A DNA stretch of 64,000 bases from Pyropia yezoensis. Its lineage: Eukaryota; Rhodophyta; Bangiophyceae; Bangiales; Bangiaceae. The notes under the pieces were generated by a model. That model was not told where the DNA came from and searched no databases. It was given only the letters and a program-made list of their open reading frames with translations. The DNA lies in assembly GCA_009829735.1 (NCBI GenBank), contig CM020620.1, positions 6,836,545 through 6,900,544 on the forward strand, written 5' to 3'. This document shows, piece by piece, positions 40,617-51,700 of the stretch (within the stretch, counting starts at the first letter, position 1; each line of letters begins with the position of its first letter). The translations under genes and the position numbers were made by a program.

Positions 40617-41320
40617 CAGGCCAGCAAGCCACGAAAACGGGATTGGGGCCTGCCCGCAAGCCACCTACAAGGATTGGCGCCTGCCGGCAGGCCACCTACG
40701 TTGAATTGGACAAGCCGAAAGGCCACCGACTTTGATCTGGGCAGGCCGGCAGGCCACTGAAATTGATCTGGGCAGCCGGCAGGCCACCGTCATTGATGTG
40801 GGGAGCCCAACGCGCCACCGACATTGAAGCGGGCAGCCCGGCAGGCCACCGACAATGCGTGGCACAAGCCGACAGGCCACCGACAATGCGTGGCACAGGC
40901 CAGCAGGCCACCGACAATGCGTGACACAGGCCGGCAGGCCACCGACAATGCGTGGCACAGGCCGACAGGCCACCTACAATATGTGGCACAGGCCGGCTGG
41001 CCATTGACAATGGATCTGGACAGGCCGGCAGGCCACCGACAATTTGTGGCACAGGCCGGCAGGCCACCGACAATACGTGGCACATGCCGGCAGGCCACAG
41101 ACAATACGTAGCAAAGGCAGGCAGGCCACCTGCAATGGATCTGGACAGGCCGGCCGGCCACCAACAATGCGTGGTACAGGCCGGCAGGCGACCTACAGTA
41201 CGTGGCGTAGGCCGGCAGGCCACAGACAATACGTTGCACAGGCCGGGAGGCCATCGGCTTTGCCTTTGGCAGGCCGACAGGCCACCTGCAATGCATTGGG
41301 GCCTGCCGCAGGCCACCAAG
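40617..41320. repeat. 31-bp minisatellite array
   Basis: About 22 tandem copies of a unit like GGCCACCGACAATGCGTG plus GCACAGGCCGGCA. GGCCAC starts at 40875, 40906, 40937 and 40968 show the 31-bp period. Because 31 is not a multiple of 3, the array is open in several frames and yields a spurious 31-residue protein repeat on both strands. Units vary (GCGTGGCACAGG versus GATCTGGACAGG or GATCTGGGCAGG types), which suggests subfamilies and higher-order duplication. Confidence 0.9.
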
Positions 41321-41403
41321 CCCCAGGGGCGTGTCCGCCCAACTCGCCCCCCCCGTCCGCTCCGCATGTCCATCCCCCTCATGCTCCCCCCCGTTGGACA
41401 ACG

Positions 41404-41429
41404 CCCCCCCCCCCCCCCCCCCCCCCCCC
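41404..41429. repeat. Poly-C run of 26
   Basis: Uninterrupted C tract, followed by further C-rich sequence to about 41490. Length is unreliable in assembly. Confidence 0.9.
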
Positions 41430-41479
41430 TGCCGTCCTTTGCCGCCTGCCCCCCCTTCGTCTCGTCCCCCCCCCTCCCC

Positions 41480-42360
41480 CGCCCCCCCGGCCGTGGCCGG
41501 CACCGCCACCGCCGCGGCGGCCGGCACCCGCCGGGCGCACCCGTCGAGCGCCCCCACCCTCGCGGCTAGCGACCGCATCAACCCCCGGGTGGCGGCGGTG
41601 GTGGCGTCCACGTCGTCCCCCCGGTACAGGTGTGCCTTGGCCAGCGCGTTGTGGGCGAGGAGCATCGCATCAGGTAGGCAGCGCTTGGGGCTTTCACTCG
41701 GGTTCCCGCCTTTCGGTGGCGGCGGCGGCGGCGGCCAACGCGGTGGTCTCCATGTCCGCCACCAGAGCCTCGGAAGCCGCCACTACCGCAAAGAGGGCGG
41801 CCACGCACGCGCCACCCACGTCCCGTTCGTTCATGCCCGGGCACGCGTCGCCCAGCATCAGCAACGTCTTGAAGTGGGACCCGCAGCGGGCCCAACATTT
41901 TGCCAACGCGGCCCGGAGCCACTCACGTACGGGCTGGAAGTCAAGTGTGGCCACCGCCTCGGCCGCGACGGTGCCCGCCCACACACCGGGTCTGACGCCG
42001 GCCGCCGGGCGGTCTCACCCGGGGCCGACCGCGCGGGGGCGGCAAACGCGTCTGCGGCGGCCGCCGCCGCAACAGCCACCGCCGCCGTCGCCGCCGCCGC
42101 TGCCACCGCCGCCACCCCCTTGGGCGCCAGTGTCATCAACCCGCACGGTACCGCCCTCCCGGCGGCGCGTACCGGCGACCTTCCCCCCCCCACCCGCGGG
42201 TGCGGTCGCCGCCGTCCTGCCTCTAGTGGTGGTCACAACCGTCTCGCGGCTGCTCGCTGCCGTCACGGGGCCGCGAGCCGCCGTCAGGGCGGGGCGCGTC
42301 AACGCCCGGGCCGGGCACCTCGCCGTCGGGGTGACTTCGTATGCCGCCACCGGCAGCGGG
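41480..42360 (-). pseudogene. Possible host gene remnant, minus strand
   Basis: Protein-like minus-strand stretches lie in two frames: WAGTVAAEAVATLDFQPVREW and SHFKTLLMLGDACPGMNERD (41984-41694), then MLLAHNALAKAHLYRGDDVD and ATRGLMRSLAARVGAL (41665-41520). The second resembles a TPR-type helical pair. Ala-rich coding-like sequence continues upstream to about 42200 in another frame. The frame changes may be small introns, decay, or assembly errors in homopolymers. I cannot name a family. Confidence 0.3.
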
Positions 42361-42932
42361 ATCTACCGTGCCACAGACCGCCATCTCCGTCGCCGTCGCC
42401 AGCAGCCACCTACGGGGCACGCAGGGGAGTCTCACGGTCCGTAAACGCCCGCAAGGTGCCATCCGCACAACGGAAATGCAGGTCCCGACACGGACGGCGC
42501 GAACATCTGCGAGGTCGCGCCCCCGCCGTTGCTGCCCGCCGCGGCCGCCCGCGCCGTGTCTATGCGGGCGCGGAACGGCGCCTTGACCGCCACCACCCCC
42601 ATTCACCGTTCGCCCAGACGGCGGAGCGCCGCCGAACGGGCGGCCAGGTCGGCCGCCGGCCCGCCGGCCTTCGTGGTCCCCCCGTCACGGGACTCCGTGG
42701 CTGTCCACACACCCCCGCCGCCGCCGCCGCCGTCCGTGCCGCCACCATTGACCACGCCGCTGCCGCCGCCGCCGTTATTGTCATTGTCGTCAGCTGCAGC
42801 AGGGTGCGGGGGGGGGGAGGGGAGTGGGAGAGCGCCGCCGCCGCGGCCGCCGCCGCCTCCGCTGTTGCCGCAGGGGAGGCGGAGGGCGGCGGTGCCCCCC
42901 GGCGGGTGGCACGGGTGAACACGCGAGGTAGC
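42361..42932. other. Repetitive GC-rich host DNA left of element E
   Basis: Triplet-rich (CCG, CCA) sequence around 42715-42775 and 42826-42860. No gene is supported. The last bases GTAGC should be the target duplication of element E, but its other end is outside the window. Confidence 0.4.
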
Positions 42933-43403
42933 TGTGGTAGAACTGGCCCCACGCAGGAAGGCAGAGTGCGCCATATTGGGACAGGGGACAACTGGTCTGA
43001 CCCGTTCCTCCCTTTGCATTTGATCCCGAATTTCCTTAAGTCAGGGATACTTTGCTTGATAATAAATCCAACATGGACTTGGGAGTTTTTTTTGCATTTT
43101 ATCGTTTTGAGTTTTCGTTTGGCCCGGTGGGCACGTGCTGGGGTGGGAGATTCTGAGTGGCTAGATTCTGAGGGGACCCTGAGGGGATAAGGGGAGGGAC
43201 AGCGGGGCTTGGCATCGCTTCCCCGCCCCGACCAAGAAACTGTTGGCCCACACACCATCTTCTTGTTCGCTAGTGGGGGGATCGCCCCACAACAGAGACA
43301 GCGTGTGTGCGACTTGCACTTCTTCCGGTTCCGCCGAAACGGGAGGCAGCCCTTGTGCACCACCTCAACTTGGGTGCTGGGTGCACGAGCTGTTCTTGCC
43401 ACA
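42933..43403 (+). repeat. Element E 5' LTR
   Basis: TGTGGTAGAACTGG...TTCTTGCCACA, 471 bp, aligns along its length to the B1 LTR with many differences (for example CGGTGGGCACGTGC versus CGGTGGGCAGGTGC). Confidence 0.85.
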
Positions 43404-43405
43404 TT

Positions 43406-43422
43406 TGGTGGAGCAGCAGGGG
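43406..43422 (+). other. Element E primer-binding site
   Basis: TGGTGGAGCAGCAGGGG, unchanged although the adjacent LTR has diverged. Confidence 0.85.
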
Positions 43423-43524
43423 ACAGAGGTATCGTTTTTAACTCCGGGTGCACTCGGGTGTAGGGGGCCCTCTGTCTTAGAGGAACGGTGGTCTTGGACT
43501 GTGTCGTACTCATCGTTAGCCAAG

Positions 43525-45469
43525 ATGGCTGGATCGAACCCCCCGTCGTCCGGGGAGTACACGGGTGAAGCAGGTACTCCAGTGCCTTTGAGTACTGGTG
43601 AGACACAGGTAGGTGTACCTGGGGTCGCAGAGGGGCTAGAGGTCCCTCAAGCCAGCAGGAATGGGAGTACGGGCGGGCAACTGGCCACCCCGACTCAGTC
43701 GGGAGTTCATTCGGGTGACACCCCCGATGACGGTGGGCCGAAGTCCGGCCACCGGGTGGTACACTCAACGGGAACGTCCCAAGGGGTGAGGACTGTCCCC
43801 GCGGGTTCCACTCGGGTTGGAGCCAACTTTGGCGTGGAGCCATCGCCAACTAGGCTTTTGGAGGACGGCGGACCTCCAATGGTCGACGATGGGCTCGCGC
43901 TCTTGCCCCCGGTTGAGACCCCTGAGGAACGTGGTTACCCCTCAGGTGGACTCCCGGAGGCTGACCGAGACTCAACTGGAGTCAAGAACCCTCTCCTGGC
44001 GGAAACTGTCCGTCGGGAGGCGACCGATGTGTTGCGGCAGGCTTTGACGGAACTGGTGGTCACGATGACGAATACCATTTTAAATCAGATTGTTGCGAGT
44101 TTGCCACATGGTCTCGATGTCCAGACCGGAGTGGGGCCCTCGAGCCCGCAGTCGCAGGGAACACTTCACCCTACGCCTGTATCGGGGCGTCCCGAACAGG
44201 GACCAACCCCTGTGACTCCCAACTTGGGAGCCACGGGGACGTCAGCAGGTCGAACGCCGAATACAGGGGCGTCTCCTGTAGATATACCGGGGGTTACACC
44301 CAGCCCGCCGGTGCTGACAGCAGAGACGGGACAGTTCACCCCTTTGCCCCAGCGGCTGTTTCCTCAACCTGAGGGTCCGCCCCAGATCCAGGTAGCCAAC
44401 CCGGTGTACCAGGGTATCTTTGACTGTGAGGCCTACGCCCTGAACAACAAGTCAGTGGCGTATGGCCCTGTTCAGGCCCGAGTTATAGGCCGTGCCAAGA
44501 AGAACGTAACTCCCTCTTTCGGGCACAAAGCGGAGTGGGATGGAACTCCCCCCCTCCGTGTCTTTTAATTCCTCCGTCGTTTTACAGAAGCCTGTGACGA
44601 CAACACCCTTAAGTGAAGGCATGGCCTTCTACATGCTACAGGAGTGCACCCAGGGCGATCTACGGAGGGAAATTATGTCCGTCATGCCCAGTTCCTCAAG
44701 TGGAGGAGCTGGTGAGGTGACGTCCCACATAGAGCTAATCAACTGGCTTTTGAGGGCTATGGTTGATGAAGCCGCGTTGGCCTCTCAAGTAGAGGAGTGT
44801 GTGGAGGCGCACCAGGAGAAGACTGAGGACGAGGTCTCCTTCGCGGACCGAGTCCGTAAGCTTGACAACCTTTCTGGCTTTCTTCACACACAATCTGTGG
44901 TGAAGAGTCGCTTTGTGGAAGGTCTCCGTTGGTCGGTCCGTATTGAGACCCGGGAGCATAATACCTCCCGGGCGACACTGGCCGAGTTGGCTTGGTTCGC
45001 CTACCGCAGAGGGGAGGCTTACCGCAAGCTGCGAGACAAGCAGCGCCAGGAGCGGCAGGCCGAGTTGGCCAAGAATAGAGATGAGGCTCGCAAAGCCAAA
45101 GGGCTACGGAAGGCTCGCCGATTCCGTAAGGATAAGGTGGTAGCCGCCATGGAAACCTCCCAAGGCAGCCTCTCTCGTTCCTAAGTCGGGAAGACCCTCC
45201 CGAGAACGGAGAATCGGTTTTGGAACTGCAACGCTGATGGACACTGGGCGTACGACTGCCCTATGTTGACTGAACGCATTCAACAACTTGTTAAGAATGC
45301 AAGCAAGAAAGCGGCAACGAGCGAAGTACGCTCGCGCCGCGAGGGGAGTGCGCGGCCGGTGGTGGCTGTGGCCACACCCTCGGCAGAAGAGGCGGACACG
45401 ACTTCCCCGGACTCGTCGTCCTCTCCTTAGCCATCTGACTCTGACGTCAAGTCGGCGGGAAACGCGTAA
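43525..45469 (+). pseudogene. gag: Element E gag, degenerate
   Basis: ATG at 43525 (MAGSNPPSSGEYTGEA). The frame stops at TAA 44566-44568, where B1 has GAG. An extra base near 44606 shifts the frame, which then runs to a TAA at 45182-45184. The knuckle region reads FWNCNADGHWAYDC, so the first Cys is changed to Phe. The ORF end SAGNA-stop is at 45469. At least four lesions mark it as dead. Confidence 0.85.
45457..45463 (+). promoter_or_regulatory. Frameshift heptamer GGGAAAC retained in element E
   Basis: G GGA AAC, then GCG TAA. The pol ATG seen in B1 and F is GTA here, while the heptamer and the downstream hairpin (CCGCTG-GAGCT/AGCTC-A-CAGCGG) are kept. Confidence 0.7.
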
Positions 45470-45861
45470 CCGCTGGAGCTGGTCGTCCGAAGCTCACAGC
45501 GGCAGCCTCGGGCAAGTGGGTCCAGAGAACGAATCAACCCTGTCGGAAACTGCGCCGACCCAAAGGGGTCCGCCCACCTCGGGTAGGACAGCCTAAGAAC
45601 GTTAACCCACGTGGGGTCATCGCTGTGGTGACCGGAGAGAACTTCCAGGTGGCTGGCCGGGTGCAACTAGCCCCAGGCCGTGCGTGTTGCGCCCGTATCG
45701 CCCTGGATACTGGCTCAGGCGCTTCCTTGATTCGCAAGTCGCTGATACCCAAGAAAGTGGTACTCCAACGTTGGAGGTCCAGGGCTAGGTACATGATCGA
45801 CATCAATGGTGGGATACTGCCCATCGTTGGTGCCGTGACCCTGCCAACTAAGCTGGGGTCC
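45457..45861 (+). pseudogene. pol: Element E pol, N-terminal fragment (protease)
   Basis: The -1 frame runs through GENFQVAGRVQLAPG and the protease motif LDTGSGASLIRKSLI to PTKLGS, where the LTR of element F begins. GGTCC at 45857-45861 is the expected target duplication; the second copy is outside the window. Confidence 0.85.
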
Positions 45862-46329
45862 TGTGGCAAAAACCACTAGCACACACGCACCCAAGTTGGG
45901 GCGGTGTGCTAGGGCTGCCTCCCGTGTCGGGGGAACCGGAAGAAGTGCAAGTCGCACACACTCTGTCCCTGTTGTGGGGCAAACCCCCCACGGACAAACA
46001 AGAGGATGGTGTGTGGTCCAACAGTTTCTTGGTCGGGACGGGGACGCAGGGCCAAGCCCCGCTGTCCCTCCCCTTATCCCCCCAGGGTCCCCTCAGAATC
46101 TCGCCACTCAGAATCTCCCACCCCAGCACCTGCCCACCGGGCCACACGAAAATTCAAGACGATAAATGCAGAAAACCCTCAAATCCAAGTTGGATTTACT
46201 ACCAAGCTAACTATCCCAAACTTAGGGAATATGGACCCAAATGCAGGGGGAGGAACGGATCAGGCTAGTGGCCTGCCGCCCCTTGCATGGCACGTGTTGC
46301 CCCCCTACCTGGGGGTCAATACTGCCACA
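45862..46329 (-). repeat. Element F 3' LTR (left)
   Basis: Reverse complement of the B LTR: TGTGGCAAAAACCACT...GTCAATACTGCCACA, 468 bp. It is followed by CTCCCCTCTCCTCAG, the complement of its polypurine tract. Confidence 0.95.
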
Positions 46330-46644
46330 CTCCCCTCTCCTCAGTTCCGACCGACCCGGTCGGCCCTGTGAGGGGGTGCGTAAACGCACGTCTCGGCGTT
46401 GGGGGCGCGACTTGCTGTCCCCCATCGAGTACGTAACACGGATGTGGAGGCGGTCACGTTGACCGCCCCTCTCCTCAAGCTTGCCCACTCGGCAGCTTGC
46501 TCTCCTCAGTTCACACTTCACCATCACCACCACCTCCCCTTCACCTTCCACTGGGCCGCCCCACGCAGGGGAGGCCAGCCGTCTACCCACGATCCGAGTC
46601 CCCCTCAACTCGAGGCGGGTCTCGTGCTGCGATAGCGAGAGCGT

Positions 46645-46665
46645 CTCTCCCCAACTTGGGGAGAG
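46645..46665 (+). promoter_or_regulatory. Perfect 10-bp dyad just before the antisense ATG of element F
   Basis: Arms CTCTCCCCAA and TTGGGGAGAG around a single C end two bases before the ATG at 46668. Element B1 has the same arrangement at 36889-36910 (minus). The dyad could be a protein-binding site or a 5' UTR hairpin that affects initiation. It has the CAACTTG core that recurs in this family. Confidence 0.4.
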
Positions 46666-46667
46666 CC

Positions 46668-48612
46668 ATGGCGACCCCGGGAGTGGAGACGGACTCTCTC
46701 GATGAGCGTATGGAGGACACGTCCTACGGTGCAGCGCCCGCCGGGACTTCTGGCGGGGGCTCCGCGATCGCTCCGGGGGATGGGACTCCCGCGTCACCCG
46801 GCTTTGGGTTGACGGCGGGATCTTTCCCGGAGGCGGGACAAGTTGTACCGCGTGAGGCCTTGGGGCGGTGGTTTTACCCCGCTTGGCCTCTCTATGAGAA
46901 GGGGTTGACTGTTCTTCGCTGTGGCCGACTTGGCGCAGCGATGGGCCGGGTATGGGACCGCCTACGGGAGAAGTATCCCCGTAGGGTCGGGTTCCCTGTC
47001 AGCTTCAGGACGGACCAGTTTTTCTTCCTGGACGATGAGGAGGTTGAGGACGTTCAGCGTGCCAAGGCCATGGTGGACCGCGGGGGAACTATCCCGGGTC
47101 CCGGCGACTTGCCGACCTTCACGTGGGACGCTGTGGCAACTCGCCCACCGTACCTCCACGAGGCCGATCCGCACACTCATCACCTTGATTTGCGGATGGA
47201 GAAAGACTTCCGGCGAGGTCCCTACTTGGTGACCTCGGCTCAACTTGAGTTTCCTCAACAGTCTGCTGCCAGTAAGGAGCAGTACTATCCGAAGAAGCCC
47301 GAGTGGTGGCCTCAAGTTGAGGTCCCCTACGGGTTCCCGGCTTTGTTGCCACGGTTGCTTGACCACTTCGGCTCCGTCATGTTGACGGCTGCCCCTGATC
47401 ACCTGGTGTGCGCCATTTTGGCCACCCAGTGGCTCCTCGAGGTCATGTCGACCTGGGTGTCCTGTGTTCAGCGGCGGGGGATGCTCTGGCATCTCCCCCT
47501 CCGGCTCCTCTAAGGTTTGGAACAGCTCACCCCCTCAGCTAGTTGCTGAGGGGTGCTCATCAGGACAACTCACTCTACTTGAGGAGATGCTCCGCCTCCA
47601 TAAGTTTATCGAGTGGGAGAGCATTGAGCACAAGTTGCGCCGCCCCACTCGTGGGCCCATGGACGATGGCGCACTTCGCCAGTTCGTGTGGGTCGCTCGT
47701 GAACTTCACGACGGCCGTGTGGTCCTACGAGAGGGGTTGGGCATCGGGGACTACCCGTATGCCCCGGGGGTGGATCGCCACACTGCGCCACCCCCGGACA
47801 AGCCCATAGTTATGGCCGTGCCCTCATATGATGACCATATGACTCAACCCACTGCGGGGGCCCCAAGTCGGGGTCGCAGATACACCCGGGTACCGCCACC
47901 TCGGCGGGCCCCTCCGCTTTATCATGTTCCTTTCCAACCTCACGGGAACATCCCGATCAGCGTGGCCGTGGAGTCTTCCACCCCGGTGTCCCCCAACTTG
48001 GGGGCCACCCTCCTGACGGTATACCCTAAGTTGGTGTTACCGCCCACGCCTCTAACCTCAGAGATGATGATCACCACGTTGGTGCGCACCATTTCCTGGT
48101 TGGCCGCGTCGACCGCAACCCTACAGAGTTCCGAGACTCCTCAACTTGAGGAGCGCGTTCGTACTGCAGTGGCGACCGCGAGTTGCGAGTCGGTGGCGGA
48201 GTTTATGACAGCCGAGTTGGCTCGCATTGGGGCTATTATGCCCCAGCCAGCCCCACTTGGGCGTGGCAAACGTCGCGCGAGCCGGGCACACTCGCCTCCT
48301 CGCCGTCGTCGCCGACACTCGCGGCGCTCTCCTTCCGTATCGGAAGACGGGTTGTCTTACTCCGTTTCGGAGTCCTCTACCCCGTCGGAGACGGAGTCTG
48401 TCCAGCGTCTGCGTCGCAAACTTGCGCGCAAGACCAGGCAGAAGAGTGGCCACGGTCGGCGCCACTTGCGCGACCGTGAGGGACGCGACGGTTCCGACTT
48501 GGAGCCGCCGCCCCCTCCAACAAGTGGAGACCGTTATCGCCGTGGGTCTCGCCGCTCGCCTCCACGTGAGGGCGAGGGCCGTGGAGTGGGAGAGTTTAGC
48601 ATGCGTGCCTAG
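46668..48612 (+). CDS. Element F antisense ORF, about 628 aa if a 58-nt intron is removed
   Basis: It runs opposite to pol, between pol and the 3' LTR. First part 46668-47456 (MATPGVETDSLDERMEDTSYG ... ATQWLLEVMSTW); then GTGTCC...CTCTAAG (47457-47514) can be removed as a 58-nt GT-AG intron, leaving phase 0 and continuing VWNSSPPQLVAEG to 48612. Without splicing, the first frame stops at 47513. The globular part has RVGFPVSFRTDQ, DFRRGPYLVTSAQLEF, YYPKKPEWWPQVEVPYGF and LLDHFGSVMLTAAPDHL. The C-terminal part has NIPISVAVESS, LTSEMMITTLVRTISWLAA, then an Arg/Ser-rich tail (RRASRAHSPPRRRRRHSRRS, QRLRRKLARKTRQKSG) suited to nuclear localisation or RNA binding. Shared motifs with the element A antisense protein indicate common ancestry. 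Function unknown. Confidence 0.75.
47457..47514 (+). other. Candidate 58-nt intron in the antisense ORF of element F
   Basis: GTGTCCTGTG ... CTCTAAG joins the two frames in phase 0. The same boundaries are kept in the older B1 copy. A programmed frameshift or two separate overlapping ORFs are the alternatives. Confidence 0.45.
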
Positions 48613-48723
48613 TTGGTAGCTGCCTTTGTTGTGAGAGTGTGAGGGTTAGGGCTGTAGTTAAAAGCCACTCTGCGTACCACTTCGACTTGAAGCACTCTCT
48701 TGGCACTGTTGTTCGGCCTTCCC
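48613..48723. other. Spacer between convergent antisense ORF and pol of element F
   Basis: 111 bp. Contains GAGGGTTAGGGCTGTAG and an AAGTGG/CCACTT-type dyad, both also in the B1 copy at 34833-34943. Confidence 0.4.
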
Positions 48724-51700
48724 TCACGTTGAGGGAGGGCTGTTAGGGTCTATCTCATTCCGGGCACAGTACGCCCGGACCTTCTCAGTGGGAAGGTCCT
48801 TCACATACTCCCACGTATCATCCTTGGCTTTGTAGCCAAACCAACGCACCCTCAACATGAGGCGGTCAGTGTCTTCATCCCATCCGTGGTCGATGAACTT
48901 ATCGAACACGTACTCCTGCGGGCCCTGTTTAGCCGCAGGCAGTGAGGGGAGGCGCCACGCTTCCAAAGCACGCGCCCAAGCTGGGTAGCCTGCAGGCGGT
49001 GGTGCAACTTTGACCACGTCCTGTCCGTTCCCTGTGCGGACCCCATCGTCACTTTCGATGGTGAAGCGCCGCCCATCAGTACGAAGGACCTGGTACGGCC
49101 CCTTCGTCTGGAATACCAACTTACCCCCAGTTGGGGTGTGCGAGTGTACCAGCACCCAGTCACCCTGCTCGGGGACATGTTTAGCATTGCGCACCCTTTT
49201 GTCAAAGGTACGCTTGTAGCGCTTTTGTGCTGTGTCCATCTCAGCCCTGACTTTAGGGATGAGGTTTTCAAGCCTAGCGGCGAACTCCGCCTTACTCTCA
49301 GTAGGAGTAGGCGCACTGCCACCATCCTTCCTAGTTGGGAGCGACCGCCGCACGGCAATAGACCGCACGCGACGGGGGGTCACAAAAGCGAGGGGTACTT
49401 CCCCTGTAGATGAGTGAACCTGCGAATTGTAGGCAGTAGTAAGGATAGAAATGTATTGGTCCCACGTCTTCACGTGCTCACTCACATAGTGGCGCAGCTG
49501 CCTAACAATAGTTTTATTGAAGCGCTCCACCTGCCCATTAGTTTGTGGGTGGTAGGGGGTGGCATAGTTTGCCTTAACCCCCAACATATCCAGCACTCCC
49601 TGAAACAGTACAGACGCAAATTGCGGTCCATTGTCCGATAGTGTACTATCTGGGATGCCATACGCGGCAACCCAGTGATCTAGGAAGGCTGACACGACCG
49701 ACATGGCCGTGATCTCTGCCAGTGGGATCGCTCGCGTAAGTTTCGTGAAGCGGTCACAGATGACCAGGAGGTACTGGTTGCCCTCCTCGGTCACGGGCAG
49801 TGGCCCAAGGATGTCCATCGCCAACGCGGCGAAGGGCTCCTTGGCCGGGAGCAATAGCATAGCCGTAGTAGGCCGCCGTTCCATTAGACGATTCTGTGCA
49901 CAACTTGTGCAGGCAGCCACCCAACTGTAGATGTCCACCACCATGGACAGCCAGTAGTACTTGGTCCTCAGGGTCTGGTACAGTTTACTAGACCCCAGGT
50001 GTCCACCCGTGGGAGCGTTGTGCTCCCTCTCAAGGATACTGTCCTTGAGGGATGCGGGGACGACAAGTTGTTCGGTCCCCTGGAATACCCCCCTCCTCAT
50101 GAGGAGGCCATCATCTCCCAGAAAGAAACGCGTCTCTACCACTGTATCCAGTATATCCCTCTGCGACTTGCAGAAGGGATCCTCGGCCTGGGCCTTCACC
50201 ACCTCGTCCAGGGACAGGGGCAAGTACTTCTTGTTCCCTGGCGCCTCGGGGTTCAACGCCTGACCCGAGCGCGTGACTACCCCCACGATGGGGATGTCCC
50301 CATCGACTGGGTTAGTGTCCAGCCCCTCGGTAGGTACCCGAGAGAGGCCGTCGGCAAGGGCATGTTGCCTGCCAGGTCGGTATTCAATGTCAAAGTTCAA
50401 GGGTGCCAGTCGCACCCTCCACCGGTCGAGGCGAGTGTTCGTACAGTCCGTCTTAAAGATGAACTGCAACGCGCGGTGGTCACAGCGGATGAGGAACTTC
50501 TCACCCTCCAGGTAGTGACGAAGTGACGTCACCGCCCACACCACTGCGAGTCCTTCCAACTCGGTGACTCCGTAGTTCTTCTCGGCCGAGTTCAGCCCCT
50601 TGCTGAAGTATCCCACCGGCAAGTACTCCTTGTCCGGCTGCTGCTGAAGCAACACACAACCAAGTTGGTCGTAGCTAGCGTCCACATCCAGGATGTAGTG
50701 GCCTCCCAACCTGGGAATAGCCAAGATGGGGGGCTTCAGCAGAAGGTTCCGAAGAGTCTCAAAGGATTCCTGCTCCACCCGACTTGGGGGAGGCAGGTTC
50801 TTCGGTAGCGGTGAGCTCACTAGCTCATTCAACGGCTTCGCCACCTTGGCGAAGCCCTTGGTGAAACGTCGGTACACGTTACACATCCCGAGGAAGCGCC
50901 TCATCTGGGTCTGGGTCCGGGGGTACTGAGCCTTACGGATGGCCCTCAAGTTCTTTTCGTTGACACTGAGACGCCCCGGACGGACAACATGTCCCAAGTA
51001 TTCCACCTCTTGAGTGAAGAGGTGGCACTTACTCGCCTTCAGTGACACACCGGCGTCAGCAAGTAGCTTGAACACCTGGCCAAGATGGCCAATGTGTTCC
51101 TCCGGACTTCGGGAGAACACAATGATATCGTCTAGGTACACAAGACAGATCTGCCACCGTACTCCGGCCAGAATCATGTCCATAGCGCGCTGGAAAGTTG
51201 CCGGCGCGTTACACAGACCAAACGGTAGACGCTTGCACTGGTAGGTACCACAGTGACAGGTAAAGGTAGTTCTATGCCTGTCCTCCGGGGCAATGGGAAT
51301 TTGCCAGTACCCCGCGTTACAGTCCAGGGTAGAGAACACGTTTGCCTCCCCCAGAGAGTCCAGACAGTCATCCATCCTACGTAGGGGATAACTGTCCTTC
51401 ACCGTGCTCTCGTTGAGCTTACGGTAGTCGATACAAAACCGGGGGGTCCCATCAACTTTGGGGACGATAACCACCGGACTCGCCCACTCGGCGTTGCTGG
51501 CCTCGATCACATCGAGGGCCTCCATGCGAGCAACTTGCTCCTTGACGAGGGCCCTTGAACGAGGTCCTCCCCTATACGGTTGTTGGCGTATAGGGGGTGC
51601 ACCGGGCTTCAACTCGATCCGGTGCTGGGTGGCTCTCATGAGTCCCAATTGACCATCCCACAACTTGTGATATTGGTCCAAGAGGCGTTCAACTTGAACC

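Larger units (their letters stand above)
42933..45861 (+). mobile_element. Element E: old B-like retrotransposon, left part, cut by element F
   Basis: Plus orientation. LTR 42933-43403, PBS, gag with several breaks, and the start of pol to the protease. The sequence is clearly related to B1 but more diverged than F is, so it is an older insertion or a sister subfamily. Element F interrupts it at 45861. The remainder would lie beyond F, outside the window. Confidence 0.9.

Noticed and set aside
40790-41569. Repeat proteins predicted on both strands from the minisatellite
   Set aside because: A 31-bp period opens all frames; residues repeat every 31 aa in each frame with no conserved structure.
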